The notes beneath the pieces are model-generated. The model ran no database searches, had not been told where the DNA came from, and worked only from the letters and a program-made list of their open reading frames with translations. Positions 46,430 through 59,600 of a stretch of DNA of 64,000 nt are shown here, one piece after another. How positions within the stretch are numbered: the stretch's first letter is position 1; every line of letters starts with the position of its first letter. The DNA lies in contig OZ038434.1 in the NCBI GenBank assembly GCA_964036275.1, forward strand, positions 15,241,879 through 15,305,878, given 5' to 3'. Origin of the DNA: Litoditis marina (Eukaryota; Nematoda; Chromadorea; Rhabditida; Rhabditidae). A program made the translations under genes and the position numbers.

Positions 46430-49400
46430 TTGATAACAACGTTTCAGTTTAATATCAAGGCATGTGCGTAGAATGACTAGTGGTGAATATTACCGTTATT
46501 TCAACGTGTTTTCCGGTTAGAAATGCTCCGGAATTTTTCCGGCACCACCTAAAGTGTCCGTCTTTTGTCTATGTTCTTCTACATGACCCCCTATTCACGC
46601 ACGAATCAATTATGAATGGAATGCCATGACGCCCGACTTCCTTTTGAATACTCGAATAATGTGCTCCCAAACTACACCACTACTAGAGCTGACCAGGTTT
46701 TCTTCTATTTCTACATGATTTTTTCATGTACTTGTAACGGAACACGTGACACGTTACAAAAGTCACGTGTGATTGATCGGTTCCGATCGGAAAATGAATC
46801 GCAAGTGCACATTTGGGAATTTGAAGAAATGCTTGAGAAGCTTTGAATCAATGCTTTAATTGACGCATTTTTTCCTACCACACTTTCAAATTTATTATTA
46901 GTGTGAAGTGGAATACGACAAGCCTTGAAGTCACAAAATAACTATTTAAATCAGTTTTTAACAAATCGCGTAGGTGGTGGTTCAATGTATTCTATTCAGT
47001 TATGAAAAATGTATGCGATTAACACTCATACTAAATGACATCCTCACTTTTTATTCAAAGAAAAATGTTTCTACGCAACGTATCATATGTAGAAATTGGT
47101 TAATGACCAGACATTAGTTTTTTGGATTGACAGTCTCTATAAATATAATTTTACCTAAAACTAATATGGTTTTACCTATGTCGAACTACAAGTCTGATAT
47201 GGGTTGTTGTTCAATGTCACCTTGCTTCAACGCGGTGATCATCATACAAACTATAAACAACATCAGACTATTTTTTGAACTCTACGAGTTTGTGCGTATT
47301 TCAACGTAAGTCAGAGAAGATCAAAACACAACTTCTGAAGAAACTGTTTGTTCATTTTTACCACTCATTCTTTTTCAACCCCATTCCACTCGTAACCATG
47401 CAGCACTCCATTCCAATTTTGCACCTGTCTAGGCACAATGCAATTATCACAAGATGTGTTGATCTTTAGGTTTCAACTACCTATTGTAAATAAAAAGACA
47501 TTTCTTGGTTTATTACGATAAAAATGGTTATTTTGTTGTGAAGAACTTTCGTTGTTTGATATTAGATGATGATTAGAATTCTAGTTGTTTTTTTTTGCAA
47601 TCATCACGCGTCGTTTAGACCTAGGAACGTATGTTATCATTTTCCTCAAACTCTTCATTTAGTTTTCTTAGTTGATGAGGTTTGCATAGGTATTCTAATG
47701 GTACATAGATTATACTATTTACTTCGAGACCATGAGAATCGGAATTTTCTAGTCCGGAAGCCTTCCAGGAATTCGTCTAGTTTTTCAGTTTTTTCATCCT
47801 TCATGTATGATTGCCTCTAAAGATTGCAACGTTATTTTCTCATAATCTCTCAAAGAAATCTTGCCCACGGCTTCTTTAAACTCTAAAATTTGCTTACAAC
47901 GTTGAATTCTATGAGTTCTTCTCATTTAATACTTCTATTCAGGAAAATATTTCTAATTCAAACACGTCTACATTATTTTTCATTTCCAGATGAACTCAGA
48001 ATAATGCTTTGAACGCATTCACCTTTCAATTTCACTGTTATTGCTTCACGAAATAAGGATCTCATGTAAATTGAATAGTCCTGCAACATCCTAGCAAACA
48101 TAACAGTGCAGCGTCGATGTGTACAGAGAAGTGACTTTCACTCAAATTGCGGAAATTCGTTTTTCATGATTGTTATTTGCTATCTTCTATCATACTTCAA
48201 GTTCAGTCTTCCTACAGAACTTACATAAGTGGAGTCTACTATTAGGGATGGGGGTATAATTACGGGCGAGCAAATTATAGCAAGTTTTGTGTTTAATGAT
48301 AGGAAATATAGCATTATTCATTACGCTCGGCCGCATTCCCTTCGCGAATTCCCCATTTGCCGACCTCTCGCTCCCCCAACTATTGTTATTCCTACTAAAT
48401 CTAGTTACACGAAAGATTTAAAAAGTGTTTCTGAAGGTTTTTGGATGAAATTCGCTCCTGACAACTTCAAATTTTGCCTACTTGCCAATATCCCTAACTG
48501 TTATTATGCCAACTGATTCAAGTTGGACAAAAGCTTTCGAAATAATTCCTAAAGTTGCTTCTATTTGGCGTTAGTGCGTTTGTGTGATGATTAAATATTT
48601 ATGTTCAAAGATCTTCATCCATTTTTGCTACATTTACGAGTAAAGCACTCTGAAGTGTGTTAATAAACTTTCACAACCTACAATCTCGCGTCGATGTTGA
48701 AACACTTGCTATTTGGAATAACTTATGAGAGTACGGAAATATCTGATACGATTATGCTAGAACATTTGAATAGATTAGGTATTAAAAACGTTTAAAATGC
48801 GTAAGTATCTTTCTAGATAGCCTGAACCCGCCTAAACTGTTTCTGTTCGAGAGAAAAAAAGCAAGAGAGGTTAACTATTGCAACAAAACGTAGTTTGGCT
48901 TGTTTTTTTACTTGATGTAGATTGAGTTTTAGCGCATAATAAATCAAAAGTATTGACTACTGAAATAAATTGTTCTCGAATTCTTATGATATTCAACTGA
49001 TAAGTTACGTGACAAATCATGACGTGACACCCAAATTTGATGTTCCGGAAATTATCGATCAAGATAGGAGGAGACTAAATGAAAATCTACAATTAGGCGA
49101 TATCATGGCTATAATCATAGAGAATGCGCCTTGCAAAGTCAACTCGGCAAGCTGCTTGAGATGCTTAGGCGTGGGAAAGGAAATTCATAATGTCAAGCAA
49201 ACCACTCGCCTTGGTCCTCCAAGTCTTTCTTACACCTAAATCTATGAGAATAATTGTTCTAGGTTATCACCTCTATGTTTAAGTGCTGTGTAAGGGAATA
49301 ATACAGATTTTTATGCTTAGATGTTATTTTTCGATTTAAATTTTTCGTACAACGCAGATAATAGAGAAACGTTTTCTTCAAATCTCCTTACTCAAAGAGA

Positions 49401-50746
49401 CACTGATTTTTTGTTAAATATATCGAAAGACACTGTGACCTAAGACCCTGAGTATACCATCACACTAAAAAGTCCTTGTGGCAGAAAATGTACTTTGTAC
49501 AAATGAAAATGACGCTGATTTTGTTTATTTACACTCGAGGTTGTATGTTTAAATTATGTGCTTATTCCAGCTCGCTAACATGAATATAATTAGCGGACCA
49601 GCAGTTTTGAATGGGTCACAACCCCGTCTTTTATGTTCTCATTATGATGTATTGGTCATGTCCAATGTCACTTTCTTCCTAGTATTATACTCCGGAATGG
49701 AAACGGAATTTGATTATGAATGGCTAGTGTTCTCATCATACTACCCGCTCATACACATATCTTTATTTCTCTCATATTCATCATTTGTTTAAAATATGTA
49801 TACAAAAACTGTTTTTATCCAGTTTCTCTCTTTCTTAAACGTAATAAATATTCTAGTGACGTTCTCTGAAACTTGAGACTCCCGAAGAACGCTTCAAATA
49901 TGTTTTTATTGCTTCTTTAATGGTTGGCCTTTCTGAAAATGCTCCGTAATGGTGTTAGTTCAGGCAAGTGAGAAATTAGGCCTCATCATTAACTATTAAA
50001 CTTACCATTGTTTGTTCGTACTTTACAAACTAGACTACACGTTCCATGTGAGTATTTTTCCTGGCTACCTGTTCATTTCTTCAATTTTATTTCATTGCTG
50101 AAGAAGCTAGACTGCTGACACGATAACCAGAAAAATACATTTTACTCTCTCACGTTCCGTTTTCTAATGTGGTTCACACGTTTCACGCGATCTTTGTCTT
50201 GATCACGTGTACTGACATGTACGTGTACATATGTTCTTTCATTTTCTTGTTGAACTTCTACTCTTGCTAGCCCATGGCGGGCCGCGCGGCGGCCTCACAA
50301 CGTCTTCTTCCCACAATCGACAAACTACAACCATGGATGATACCCATAGCCGCCTCGGGTAAGCAAGAGAACAGTACACGTTTTCACGTGCCTTCACTTT
50401 ACTGATCGAAGTACGCGCTCATACCTAGAAGTCCTCAAGAGTCCGACTTGTGCTAGACATAAATGTAAATCATTTAGTGTTCGAGCTGACACATAAAGTG
50501 ACGGTAACTCTCATCACAATTTCTCACTGCATAAAAGTTAGCTTTGTAGTACAAGCTGTGAACGTCTTAGAAACAACATCGCTATTAACCATATTTGGGC
50601 TTGTATCGTATTTCAGAGCTGTTATCGTCCCCGATTCATCCGAGAAAGGTGTCTTCGGGCGACAGATTATTCGCGAATTGTACTCCGCGACCCGGAGAAA
50701 TGATAAAAGAAGCAGTGCAAATGGCCGTATGGCCCGCAATTCCTAG
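42534..50746 (+). CDS. Second short exon chain: small Ser/Thr-rich protein or alternative exons
   Basis: Three exons join in frame: 42534-42618 (ATG, then MSSANYQRLDEPATEPQQ), 50271-50358 (GGLTTSSSHNRQTTTMDD) and 50617-50746 (AVIVPDSSEKGVFGRQII, ending ARNS and TAG), giving 100 residues. The frame of the first exon is also open upstream to 42416, so it may be internal, with an acceptor at 42467. The chain overlaps the unrecognised gene above. It could be that gene's true 3' part, an alternative form, or a separate small gene. Exons 50271 and 50617 are also both open and phase-compatible in a second frame (PMAGRAAASQRLLPTID, then SGDRLFANCTPRPGEMI), so the reading frame is not settled. No family is recognised. 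Confidence 0.3.
42718..42833 (+). repeat. About 100-bp dispersed repeat, copy 3
   Basis: It starts GTCAATTGCACAGTCATGTG, has the shared middle ACACAGCAGAACTG and GACAAAGTGCACGATGCCTT, and ends CCAACTACACGTGACTTCTC. Same family as the copies at 25911, 27161 and 63898. Confidence 0.75.
42953..43010 (+). other. tRNA-like remnant (B box), possibly from a SINE
   Basis: AACCCAGTGGTCGCTCGTAA followed by GGGTTCGATTCCCCAGCGGG resembles the D-arm to T-arm part of a tRNA, with a good B box (GGTTCGATTCC). The 5' acceptor strand and the A box are degenerate, so it is not called a tRNA gene. The remainder of 42834-43920 shows no exon. Confidence 0.35.
43921..44017 (+). repeat. (CT)n tract ending in a C homopolymer
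   Basis: CT repeats at 43921-43991 are followed by 17 consecutive C at about 44001-44017, directly before the acceptor of the exon at 44020. It would serve as an extreme polypyrimidine tract for that acceptor. Confidence 0.9.
44330..44820 (+). repeat. Long (CT)n / polypyrimidine block
   Basis: Nearly 500 bases of C/T-rich sequence with a pure CT core at about 44555-44650 and repeated CTGACACACGCTTTTTATCT-like units near 44523 and 44655. It ends at the acceptor of the exon at 44822. The 209-codon plus-strand frame and the Arg/Glu-rich minus-strand frames across it are repeat translation. Confidence 0.9.
46430..50270. other. Intronic or intergenic stretch with several orphan open frames
   Basis: No exon of a recognised gene is seen. 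Plus-strand ATG frames of 60-95 codons occur at 46616-46846, 47127-47309, 47566-47820, 48229-48516, 48970-49239 and 49556-49792. The 48229 and 48970 frames have ordinary protein-like composition, for example QLGDIMAIIIENAPCK. They have no family resemblance, are not joined by clear splice sites, and could be chance or decayed mobile-element sequence. Confidence 0.35.
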
Positions 50747-53641
50747 GTAAATTAGCGTTTGAATGAAGACGAAAAAATGTAATTCCAAATATCCATGAAA
50801 TTCTAACATTCCCGGGGGGGGGGGGGGGGGGCTGAAAACTAGGAATTGGCTGGGTGGCAGTTTCAAGCACTCTGTGATGTTGATTGTGCTCTTTAACTGT
50901 ATGTGTCGCACACTTGTTTTTTTCACGGAATCATACGATTCTTCAGAACTCTGCCCGAATTTTCTGGTTACTTTTGTTTTTTGCGGTCCACACTCCCAAT
51001 CAACAATAATTTCCTGTTTTTCCGTTAATTTTAATGAATGAGAAGTGGACTAGCCACTTTCAATCTCTCAACCTAGGCTGTCTCTACTGTAATGTATGCA
51101 TGTGAAACGGACTGCCGTAGAGTTTGACATGTCACTTTACTCCGCGAGACAGTTCTCATTCTGATTTGGTGCCGCCGCGCCGCTGCTGGAGCAATGGTGC
51201 ATTAGCACCTTGGCGCGTCGCCAATCACGTCAATTAAACAATTGGCTTATTCTTTCTGGCATTTCTCTCGGAATCTGCCCTCACATCCTGCCGAACATTC
51301 CCATTATTCGTCCTACCGTACCACCTTCTCGTGTTCTCTAGGCATATTCCCAATGCCGTGGAACTCACATAAAACCAAAAACTATCACAAACCAGGCGCT
51401 CTCCAATTCATTTACTACAGCTACTTATGGAAGAGACGACATCGGTAAGCTAGAAGAAAGCTTCAGAACTATCGATACTCCTATATAGAGGGGAAGGGTA
51501 GGAAATAACACTTGATCTATCATACACCTGTGACTGTATACGGGATCGACCTCGCCGAGCTTCTGACTCTTTTTTTCGTTCAGAACAGACAGTTTACTTG
51601 AATATTACTTTTCCTCCTTTACCGTAATGTAATGGGCAAAGTACACATTTCGGAATGATGTACATTAAAATGCATGATAATAGTTGTTCTCACCTAATTG
51701 ATAACTGAAATACTTAATAACATTTGGTACCAATTTTCACGTAGAAAAACATGCTAGTTTGGCTCGCAGATGTCTACGGTTTTACGAATCTCGAGCATGC
51801 TTACGGAATATAGAAAATATTATCTGCCGTGAACACAATTTTTTTGAATTTGTTAAAGGAGAGCAGAATTGAAAGCTAGTTTAGGTACCCCGGGGTACCC
51901 AACCATAACGTTGCGAGCGCAAAAACAGACTACAACCTGTGAACCGTATGCAAATACGGTTTGCTAGTTTGAATAAAAAATGTATCAATCTGTTTCTATT
52001 GAGCAGCTCTTTCATATCAACTTTCCTTTCTGGCCCTCTTCAGAGCAGATTTTGATGTAAACATAGGCTTTATTATTGATAATGGTTGCGTTTTTGCCCT
52101 GTAGTTTGAGTGAGATGTCGGGACAGCATCCTACAAGGCGCTTCAGACTTTCAAACCTGACTAGATATCTACAATGCCACTGTAAGTGAACAAAAGCTGA
52201 TGAAAATAGACTGTAAGAGATAGTTACGGTACATGTTAGGAATTCAAGGTACTATCCTCGATTCTGTTGCTCTAAATCTCGTCTAAGTCGCTTGCAAAAC
52301 CATTGTATTCTATAATGAATGTTCTATGTGAATCAAACAACAAGTGCATTTTCTATAGAAGTTTGTACTCTTGATCAAAGAACACTAACTCCCCTGTTCC
52401 CATAGTCGAAATAGCTCATTCTCTATTATAAGTCGCAATGTCCAAACAGTAAGTTGCACCAAAGACACTAATGATGGAAAACTAATCCTTGTGGTTGTCT
52501 TATAAATTTGGCAAATATGATAGTTTTTTAGAGTGTGCAGTGCCCTCTGTTCTTTATCTCATCAACCAGATCAAGTTTGATTCTATTTCTGCTCAGTTAT
52601 GTGTAATCACTCTCCTGATAATGTAAATAAATTATCGAAACTGACACATAGTTTTTTCATTTCAGAGTAGAACCCTATGTTCGATATTCATGTCTAGTTT
52701 CTTTCGAAAAATCGCAGTTCTTGTCTTGCCTTTATAATCTTATACAACTTCTTATAGGGACATTTCTCTGTGAAAATTAGGTTTTCACTCAAAAATACTC
52801 TTCCAAAGCTGAATGTGCCATGTCAAACTACAAACGTCAAGCTTATTGTAAATATCATTACTGCACGGAACTTTTATATTTGTATTTGTAAAGAAACCAG
52901 CAAATTTTCCGCTAATTTGAAGGGGGAAGCATTGACATGAAGTGTAACTTGCTTCCAAGTACGTAATGAAGTTAAAATCTCAGTTTTTATCATTTTATCC
53001 TCATATACACTTTCTGTCTTCGAGATTACCTACTTAATACAGGATCAGACACGATAAGCAGGTGGTCATCAGATGTACTTGTAATGATATAATAGGAATA
53101 GCGCGGAAGACGGAAAGAAACGTGTGTTTCACGATTAGACTATCAACGTACATGTGTATATTTTTTAGCATCATTATAGTGGGAAAATCCAGGAACATAA
53201 AAATCAGCCCCTGTTTATTTGGTTTCAAGTGTCTATGTTCATCTTCTTTGCACGTTGTGCGGGAGCTTTTGCGTAAAGGGTTCCTTTTTGTATGTTTTAA
53301 CTAGGTCATTCTTATCCCATCTTTTTACCAAGAGTAAACTTATTACTTTAGCTTCGTCTCTGGGAATTTGTGTTAGATAAAACCTATCAACCAACTTATG
53401 AAACCGAGAAAGTGTGTGTTGTTACGCAAATAAACGCGATTCATTCTGCATGAAACGTTCATCATGTCTATCGCACAGGTTTCTATCTGTGTTGCTAATA
53501 TAAGCAGTAAAGCATCGTGTAACGTCGAAAAAATAAAAAAATCCACTTTACTATTCTTTTTGGTTCTGACTTACTTGCATTTTTGTTGAGACTACAAACA
53601 TAGTGTCTTTGCTATATATGAACTGACTTTGAATACCAGCA
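50747..53641. other. Gene-free stretch before Cav2
   Basis: It contains an 18-19-base G run at about 50814-50831 and a perfect 16-base palindrome at 51884-51899. A possible 24-base exon (51422-51445, encoding YLWKRRH, donor gtaagc) is phase-compatible with the Cav2 exon at 54538 and may be an alternative 5' exon. Otherwise I see nothing. Confidence 0.4.
51884..51899. repeat. Perfect 16-base palindrome
   Basis: GGTACCCCGGGGTACC reads the same on both strands and stands out as GC-rich in an AT-rich neighbourhood. It could be a dimeric-factor site or chance. Confidence 0.5.
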
Positions 53642-56600
53642 ATGGCCGGAATAGCACCTGCGCATCAATTTCAAATGAGCCTTGAGGGGGATATGCATGA
53701 ATGTGGTCGCGCGCGACGCCGCCCCGCCGCCCGCGCGACACAGAATCGATCTCAAGCCGGCAGAAGTGTGTGTGACTCCACACGGTAACGGTCACTCCAT
53801 GTTTTCCCTCCTATTCATACTCCAATCAATAATCAATCGATAACATGCTCGGAATAGATCAAATCGCCAGGTGATCAATACGTTTTTTTCGTTCAAAACA
53901 GACTGTTTGAAGTTTTGCCATTGAGTCTCAGTTAATTCACATCCATTTTCATATTCCGTAATTTAAATGATAATTAGTCATACTGTTCATTTTTAATTTG
54001 TTTCGTAGACTCAAAAGTGTTGTCCCCCGAGTTTGAGATAATGCATGCTTGTCCGTCGCTTTCTGTGCTCGTCTTCTTTTTCTCATAAATATTGTTTCGG
54101 TCATCACATAAGCATTTACGCTCATTGCTGATTAGATTCAAATCTCTTTATTTCACGGGCGTTCCAAAAAGTGCATTAGATTGGTATAAAATAAACACAG
54201 AAGCATTTCCGACTAATTCTGCTGTAAACACTAACAAGTCCACTAAACTACATAATAAAGCTTATATTATATGAAACAATCAATGGATAGGAGCAAAAGC
54301 CAAATGAGGAAACTTTGAATATCTTATATGATTTCGGAGTTATTGTTATTGAATCAAGGATGGAGTGTATTACGGTCCCTGTAGGAAAAAATACCTTTTT
54401 CTTGGTCATTCAAGCTCTATATCGGCTTAATGTCAATGTATAAAAACCTTACAGTAAATTACCTTGAAGTTTGCAGTAGAGTAAATAAATCAAAATTGTG
54501 AATATAAATAAATAAATAAATGACTAAACGTGTTCAGGCTCGCTGCCGAGGAGGCGCGGAGGGAGCAGAAAACGGACGTCGGTCCGTTCGCCGTCCGCAA
54601 AACCACCCTCTCCTCCAATGCCCCCGTCAAAGAAAAGGTCAGTTCACTTGTTCTTTTCAAGTTTGTCCGTGTGAATGTATAACATTTTGTATAACATTTT
54701 TTATTGTTCTCTTATCCATTTCATAATTCTTCGGCAATTTTTCATCGGTCTATTTGTTTTAATGATCTTTCTTTACTGTGGAATCTTCAAGAACTTTTTA
54801 AATTTCACTTAAAAACGTGCTTTGTCATTTGCAATTTTCATCGAATGTGTCTCTAGTTGGCTACTGAATCTTGTTTACGAGTTCTACTCGCGAATTTGAT
54901 ATTGTTCACCTTATATTTCTCGTGAATTCACTTATCACTGGAAACCTGGAAAAAATTTAATTTTGCTCTCACAACATTTATAAACAATTCTTTATTGCTC
55001 TTGAATCTTTTTTCCGAAAATCCGCACATTACTACTGAACATTTCACTTGTTTGGTTTGTCTCTCGCTTTCACGTAAGCCATGAGTTCACTAGTATATTG
55101 TCGAGGCATTTCGTTTAGCGGCGGCAGATATGTTTCCATCCAGCTAATGAGTTCAACTCGCCGTAACACGCACCAAATTGATTCCAGTAAAACAATTGTA
55201 TCTACTCATCGCGCACACGAAAATGAGAAAACGGCTAATTGCTATTTTTATGCGAATCGATATTCTGACTTCACATCAAGCGAAAACGAATTATAAGTTA
55301 TCAAATTGAGTCTTTATTATTGGTTTGAATATGAACTTTGGCTCTGATGTGAGTAACTTTTCATTTGTTCAATTGCAAAAGTATCATTTTTCCCTAGTGT
55401 AGATGGGTTTTTTTGATGAGCCAGCAGAAAAAATTGATCCCCGCTCTGAATTGGTAGCATCAAAACGCGTTGCTCAGCAGTGTTTTCTCAGTGGAACTTC
55501 TATTTTTTTCTCTGAAATGCCATTTGGCGTATCCCATTTGAAAGTGGCTAATACTATGCATTGTTCGTCGGTCATGCGTCAATTGGGCCTAAGAAATGGA
55601 TATGCAGCCGCCCTCCCAAGACGCGCCATTAGGGACACGCAAGAAGGCTTGAGAACATTTAGAGTTAAAACTATATATTTTCTCCTTTTCTCAGTTATTT
55701 TTTGAGAGGAACGTAAAAAAAATTATCAGTAAAAGTGAGTGAACCTACGAATAAGAACAACAACAAGAATAGTCATTGAACCGAAAAAATTTAGAGAAAG
55801 TAGTAGGAGATAGATGTCGTCCAGAGGTTCAAAAAAGGACACTGTAAATGTTCGCAGGGTTCTTTTCGAAATGATTATACTCAAATCTTGACGGAAGCTC
55901 AGTAGTGCTTCATCAGTGTAGTGGCGGACACAATAGTCTCTCGTTCTTTCGTTGGCGCGTTCGAGTCCTCGAAGAAGATTTTCGAACTCCACTGTCCGTG
56001 TAACCAATTATTGATTACTTCAGTGTTAAAGTGGTCAAATTTCGAAAACTACTGTATGAAGAACACCCGCTATGTGTATTGATACATTTCGGAAATTGCG
56101 CCGTAGCAATATAAATGTGTCAAAAAACACCTTTTTCATCTTAGTCGTTTCTCTCTAGCCCTTTAACAACTCATTCTATATCTTGGTTAGGCGGGGGTCG
56201 GATTTTGATAAACGTCTTTTCTGCGCGGCTGCAATTCCCAGTGCGCACAGTCATTTGGAAGGCGTTCAGCCAGAGAAAAGAGTAAAAGAGAAAGAAAGTA
56301 ATAAGTGTGAAGTTTGATTTAGTTTTTGCTGATTCACAATGCTTTTTGCAGTTTTTCTTCCTTATTCGTAAATTATAATTGTCAAAGCGTAAATTTATAA
56401 TAAGTCTCGAAAAGACACTTTCTCATCTAAATGTCTACCTCAAGCCTTGCTCCTCAAGAGTAAAATCAAACTTCGAAAAAAGAGTTGTTTGTTTTCACAT
56501 GTTGGTCTGATCTTTTGTGTATGTAGGTTCGTCCTCTGGTGTTTTATTCGTAATCCGCAATCTCTGCTGCGTGTGAAGTTCAAACTACAACTTAGATGTG

Positions 56601-59600
56601 ATCACTCTCTACACCGCTTTGAATCCGATCAATATTTGAAAATTTTGTGTTAATTTAATTTATATAAAACTAAGTCAAAGTTTTCTTATGAACGCCATTA
56701 ACCATTCATGATTTTTTTGCTGTTAATGTATATGCTAAATTGCAGGGTCCGTCGTCGCTCTTCATTTTCTCAGAGGACAATTTCATTCGACGAAATGCGA
56801 AAGCCATAATAGAATGGGGTCCTTTCGAATATTTTATTCTTTTAACTATTATAGGTTGGTTTGTTTGGAAGAATATTGTGTTTTCTTAGAAGTTGAAATG
56901 GGCAAAATCAAGCACGTGTTCATTGAGAAATTGAAAACATTGAAATTCTTTGGAAAAGTTAAGAAATTTCCGGAAGACTAGAAGTAGGCGATGTGGACAA
57001 GACTTTCGAAAGTTTACTAGAAGTTGATGATTGGATATCAATACTGACTCATTTTAAATTGCAGGAAATTGTGTAGTTTTGGCGATGGAGCAACATCTTC
57101 CGAAAAATGACAAAAAGCCATTGTCGGAAATGCTGGTACGTTCATTTACGATTCACTTATATAGTTTTCATGTCATTTTCACATGGTTTATCACAAATAT
57201 TCGTTTCAAGTCTTTCCTGAGTGTTCGTTTGTATAATTATAACACGTTTAGCCCACGTGCTTCGCCAAAAATCGTTAACGTGAGGCGCTCTTAGTTATTT
57301 TCCCAACCCTTAAAGAATCCGTCCCGCTTTAATTTTGCCTTTTGAGTTGACGATCTGACCCTATGGCAAATTAAAAACCATTATCAAAAATATATACTTT
57401 TACATCCCTATCTTGCTTCGTTTTCTCAGAAAAGCGGCTTACGTAATGACACCGATAGGGGGGGGGGGTTGCGTACGGGGTATGCTCAAAATAGCCTATA
57501 GAAGTGCAAAAATGATTTTAAAACACTCTGTCGCATACGAATACACAATTAAAGACTAAAAAATGAAAATAAATCTGGCAGTTAATGAACCAAGTAGAAT
57601 CGCGTCACAGTGAAAATGTTCATGTCCCCCTCTTTATTGCTTGACGTTATGCAAATTTCACAAATTTTCAATCAGAAAGTTTTTTCATGGTCTATGGGAA
57701 GACATTAAGAAACATTTTTGAGCTTTTCAAATTTTTCGTGAAACTCAAATTATATCGGAACGGTTTCTTTAAAAAACAAACGTAACGTTTTCGTACCCTC
57801 TCAGTTCAACCAATCTTACATCTGTTCCGATCGTATTTTTCACTACTGTACAGATGCATAGACATGTAGAACATGAAACATTCTACATAAGTCAGAAAAA
57901 TCACGTTTCGTGAACTTACTTCACGTTCCACGTGACTATTCAGTTTACTACTAGTTTTCTATGTCGTTCGAGCGGGATATCCGGCTGTACGGCTGACTTG
58001 TCAACTGCAAATAAGAACTGGGGGGGGTTAGATTGCTATAGCCACTGCCATCATTAGCACAAATAGACTGAGACGCATCGCCCCATAATAACTTCTATTC
58101 TAAATTGAATCTACTGAAACAAGCCACCGTCTCCATATTAATATGGGCAAGAAAGGGCAATCGGGTATATAGTCCAAGTCTGGGGAAATTCGAAATAGTA
58201 CTGTACACCGTATTTTGTGCTGTGTGATCAAGTCATACAATTGAGATCAAATTCTTCACAATCTGATCTTCTGAAGAGACAGAGAAAGTGCTCACAGATG
58301 ATGTGATTGATTGGGAGTGAACACGTCTCACTCTTCTATGGTAATTGATAGTTTGTACAGTACTAAACGAGAATCCCACTCCTCTCCATTTTCTTTCAAC
58401 TAAATATAAAACTTAATTTATGTTTCTGTGTCAATTCTTTAGTTGTTCACGTTTCACGTGAAGCAGTGCGTGGGAGCGTGTAATGGACTGCTAGTGTTTA
58501 TGAACTTTTGCATTAGTATGCTTGACGTCTCTTTGAGAGAGGGAGCCGCAATAACCTAAATCGATGTAAGGCCGGCCAGCTGAAATAAAGGGGGATAGTG
58601 TTACCTCTGGCAATTAACACGATTTACAGCTGGACAACCGCTCAAAATGTAGAGAATAGTGTGGAAATAACTCATGTGTTGTATCTATACTGTTAAAGTC
58701 TGAATAGAGTCTGTTGGTAATGTAGAGCTTAAAGTAAGATCAGCATTTGTGCACTTTTCGTTCATGTCGAATTCTCATTGGTGTTTCACGTTTTACGTGA
58801 ATGCGTTTTGGACTAGTGTGAGAGTGAATAAATGATGTGTTATGCGACGGGGAATATTAAATGAATCGCAGAGATTGATTAGGAAAAAAACGAAGTCAGA
58901 GAAAGAAGTCAGAGAAAGAACGACAAAAAAATGTTGTCGAAGAACTTAAGATATTCTGAGCGTAACCATAAACTTTTTTCAGGAACAAACGGAGCCGTAT
59001 TTTATGGGTATTTTCTGTCTGGAGTGCGTGTTGAAAGTGATAGCATTCGGATTCATTGCTCACAAAGGATCGTATCTGCGGTCCGGTTGGAATATCATGG
59101 ATTTCATCGTAGTTGTATCTGGGTTAGTTTCTTTAGTTGACTTGATAGGACATTTAGTATTCAATATTCGTTATTTAATATTTATTCAACACATTCATGT
59201 ACTCGACACAAACATAAACTAATGTGTCACATGGTGTTCTCTCAACTTCTTGCTCCATGTGCTTTTTGAACGAGGGGGGGGCAAGGTTCAGAGCGCAAAG
59301 AAACAATGTTAGAATTAACGTGAAGATGAGGTTGATAGCACACATATCACTTATAGTCGTTCTGCACATGGTTTAGCAATTCGTACCACAATTCCGGAAC
59401 ACCTAAACTTGGTGGCAGCGTTCCAATAGAATCATTAATTGTTTTGTTGGGACAACCAAAAATGAGAACCAAATTCTCTAGTGTACTACGAATTGGATGC
59501 GTATTACAACAGAAAAACCATGTATCTATTGAATAGGGCTTGCTCTCAGAAAGGGAGATATTTTTCACTCTCATGTGTTTGTAGTTTGTTTCGGTCGAAC

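Noticed and set aside
48229..48516. 95-codon frame as a definite gene
   Set aside because: Composition is plausible, but there is no homology, promoter or splice support, and frames of this length are expected by chance.
50814..50831. G homopolymer as a functional G-quadruplex
   Set aside because: A single run without spaced G-tracts. A homopolymer of this size is also a common assembly artefact, so no function is claimed.
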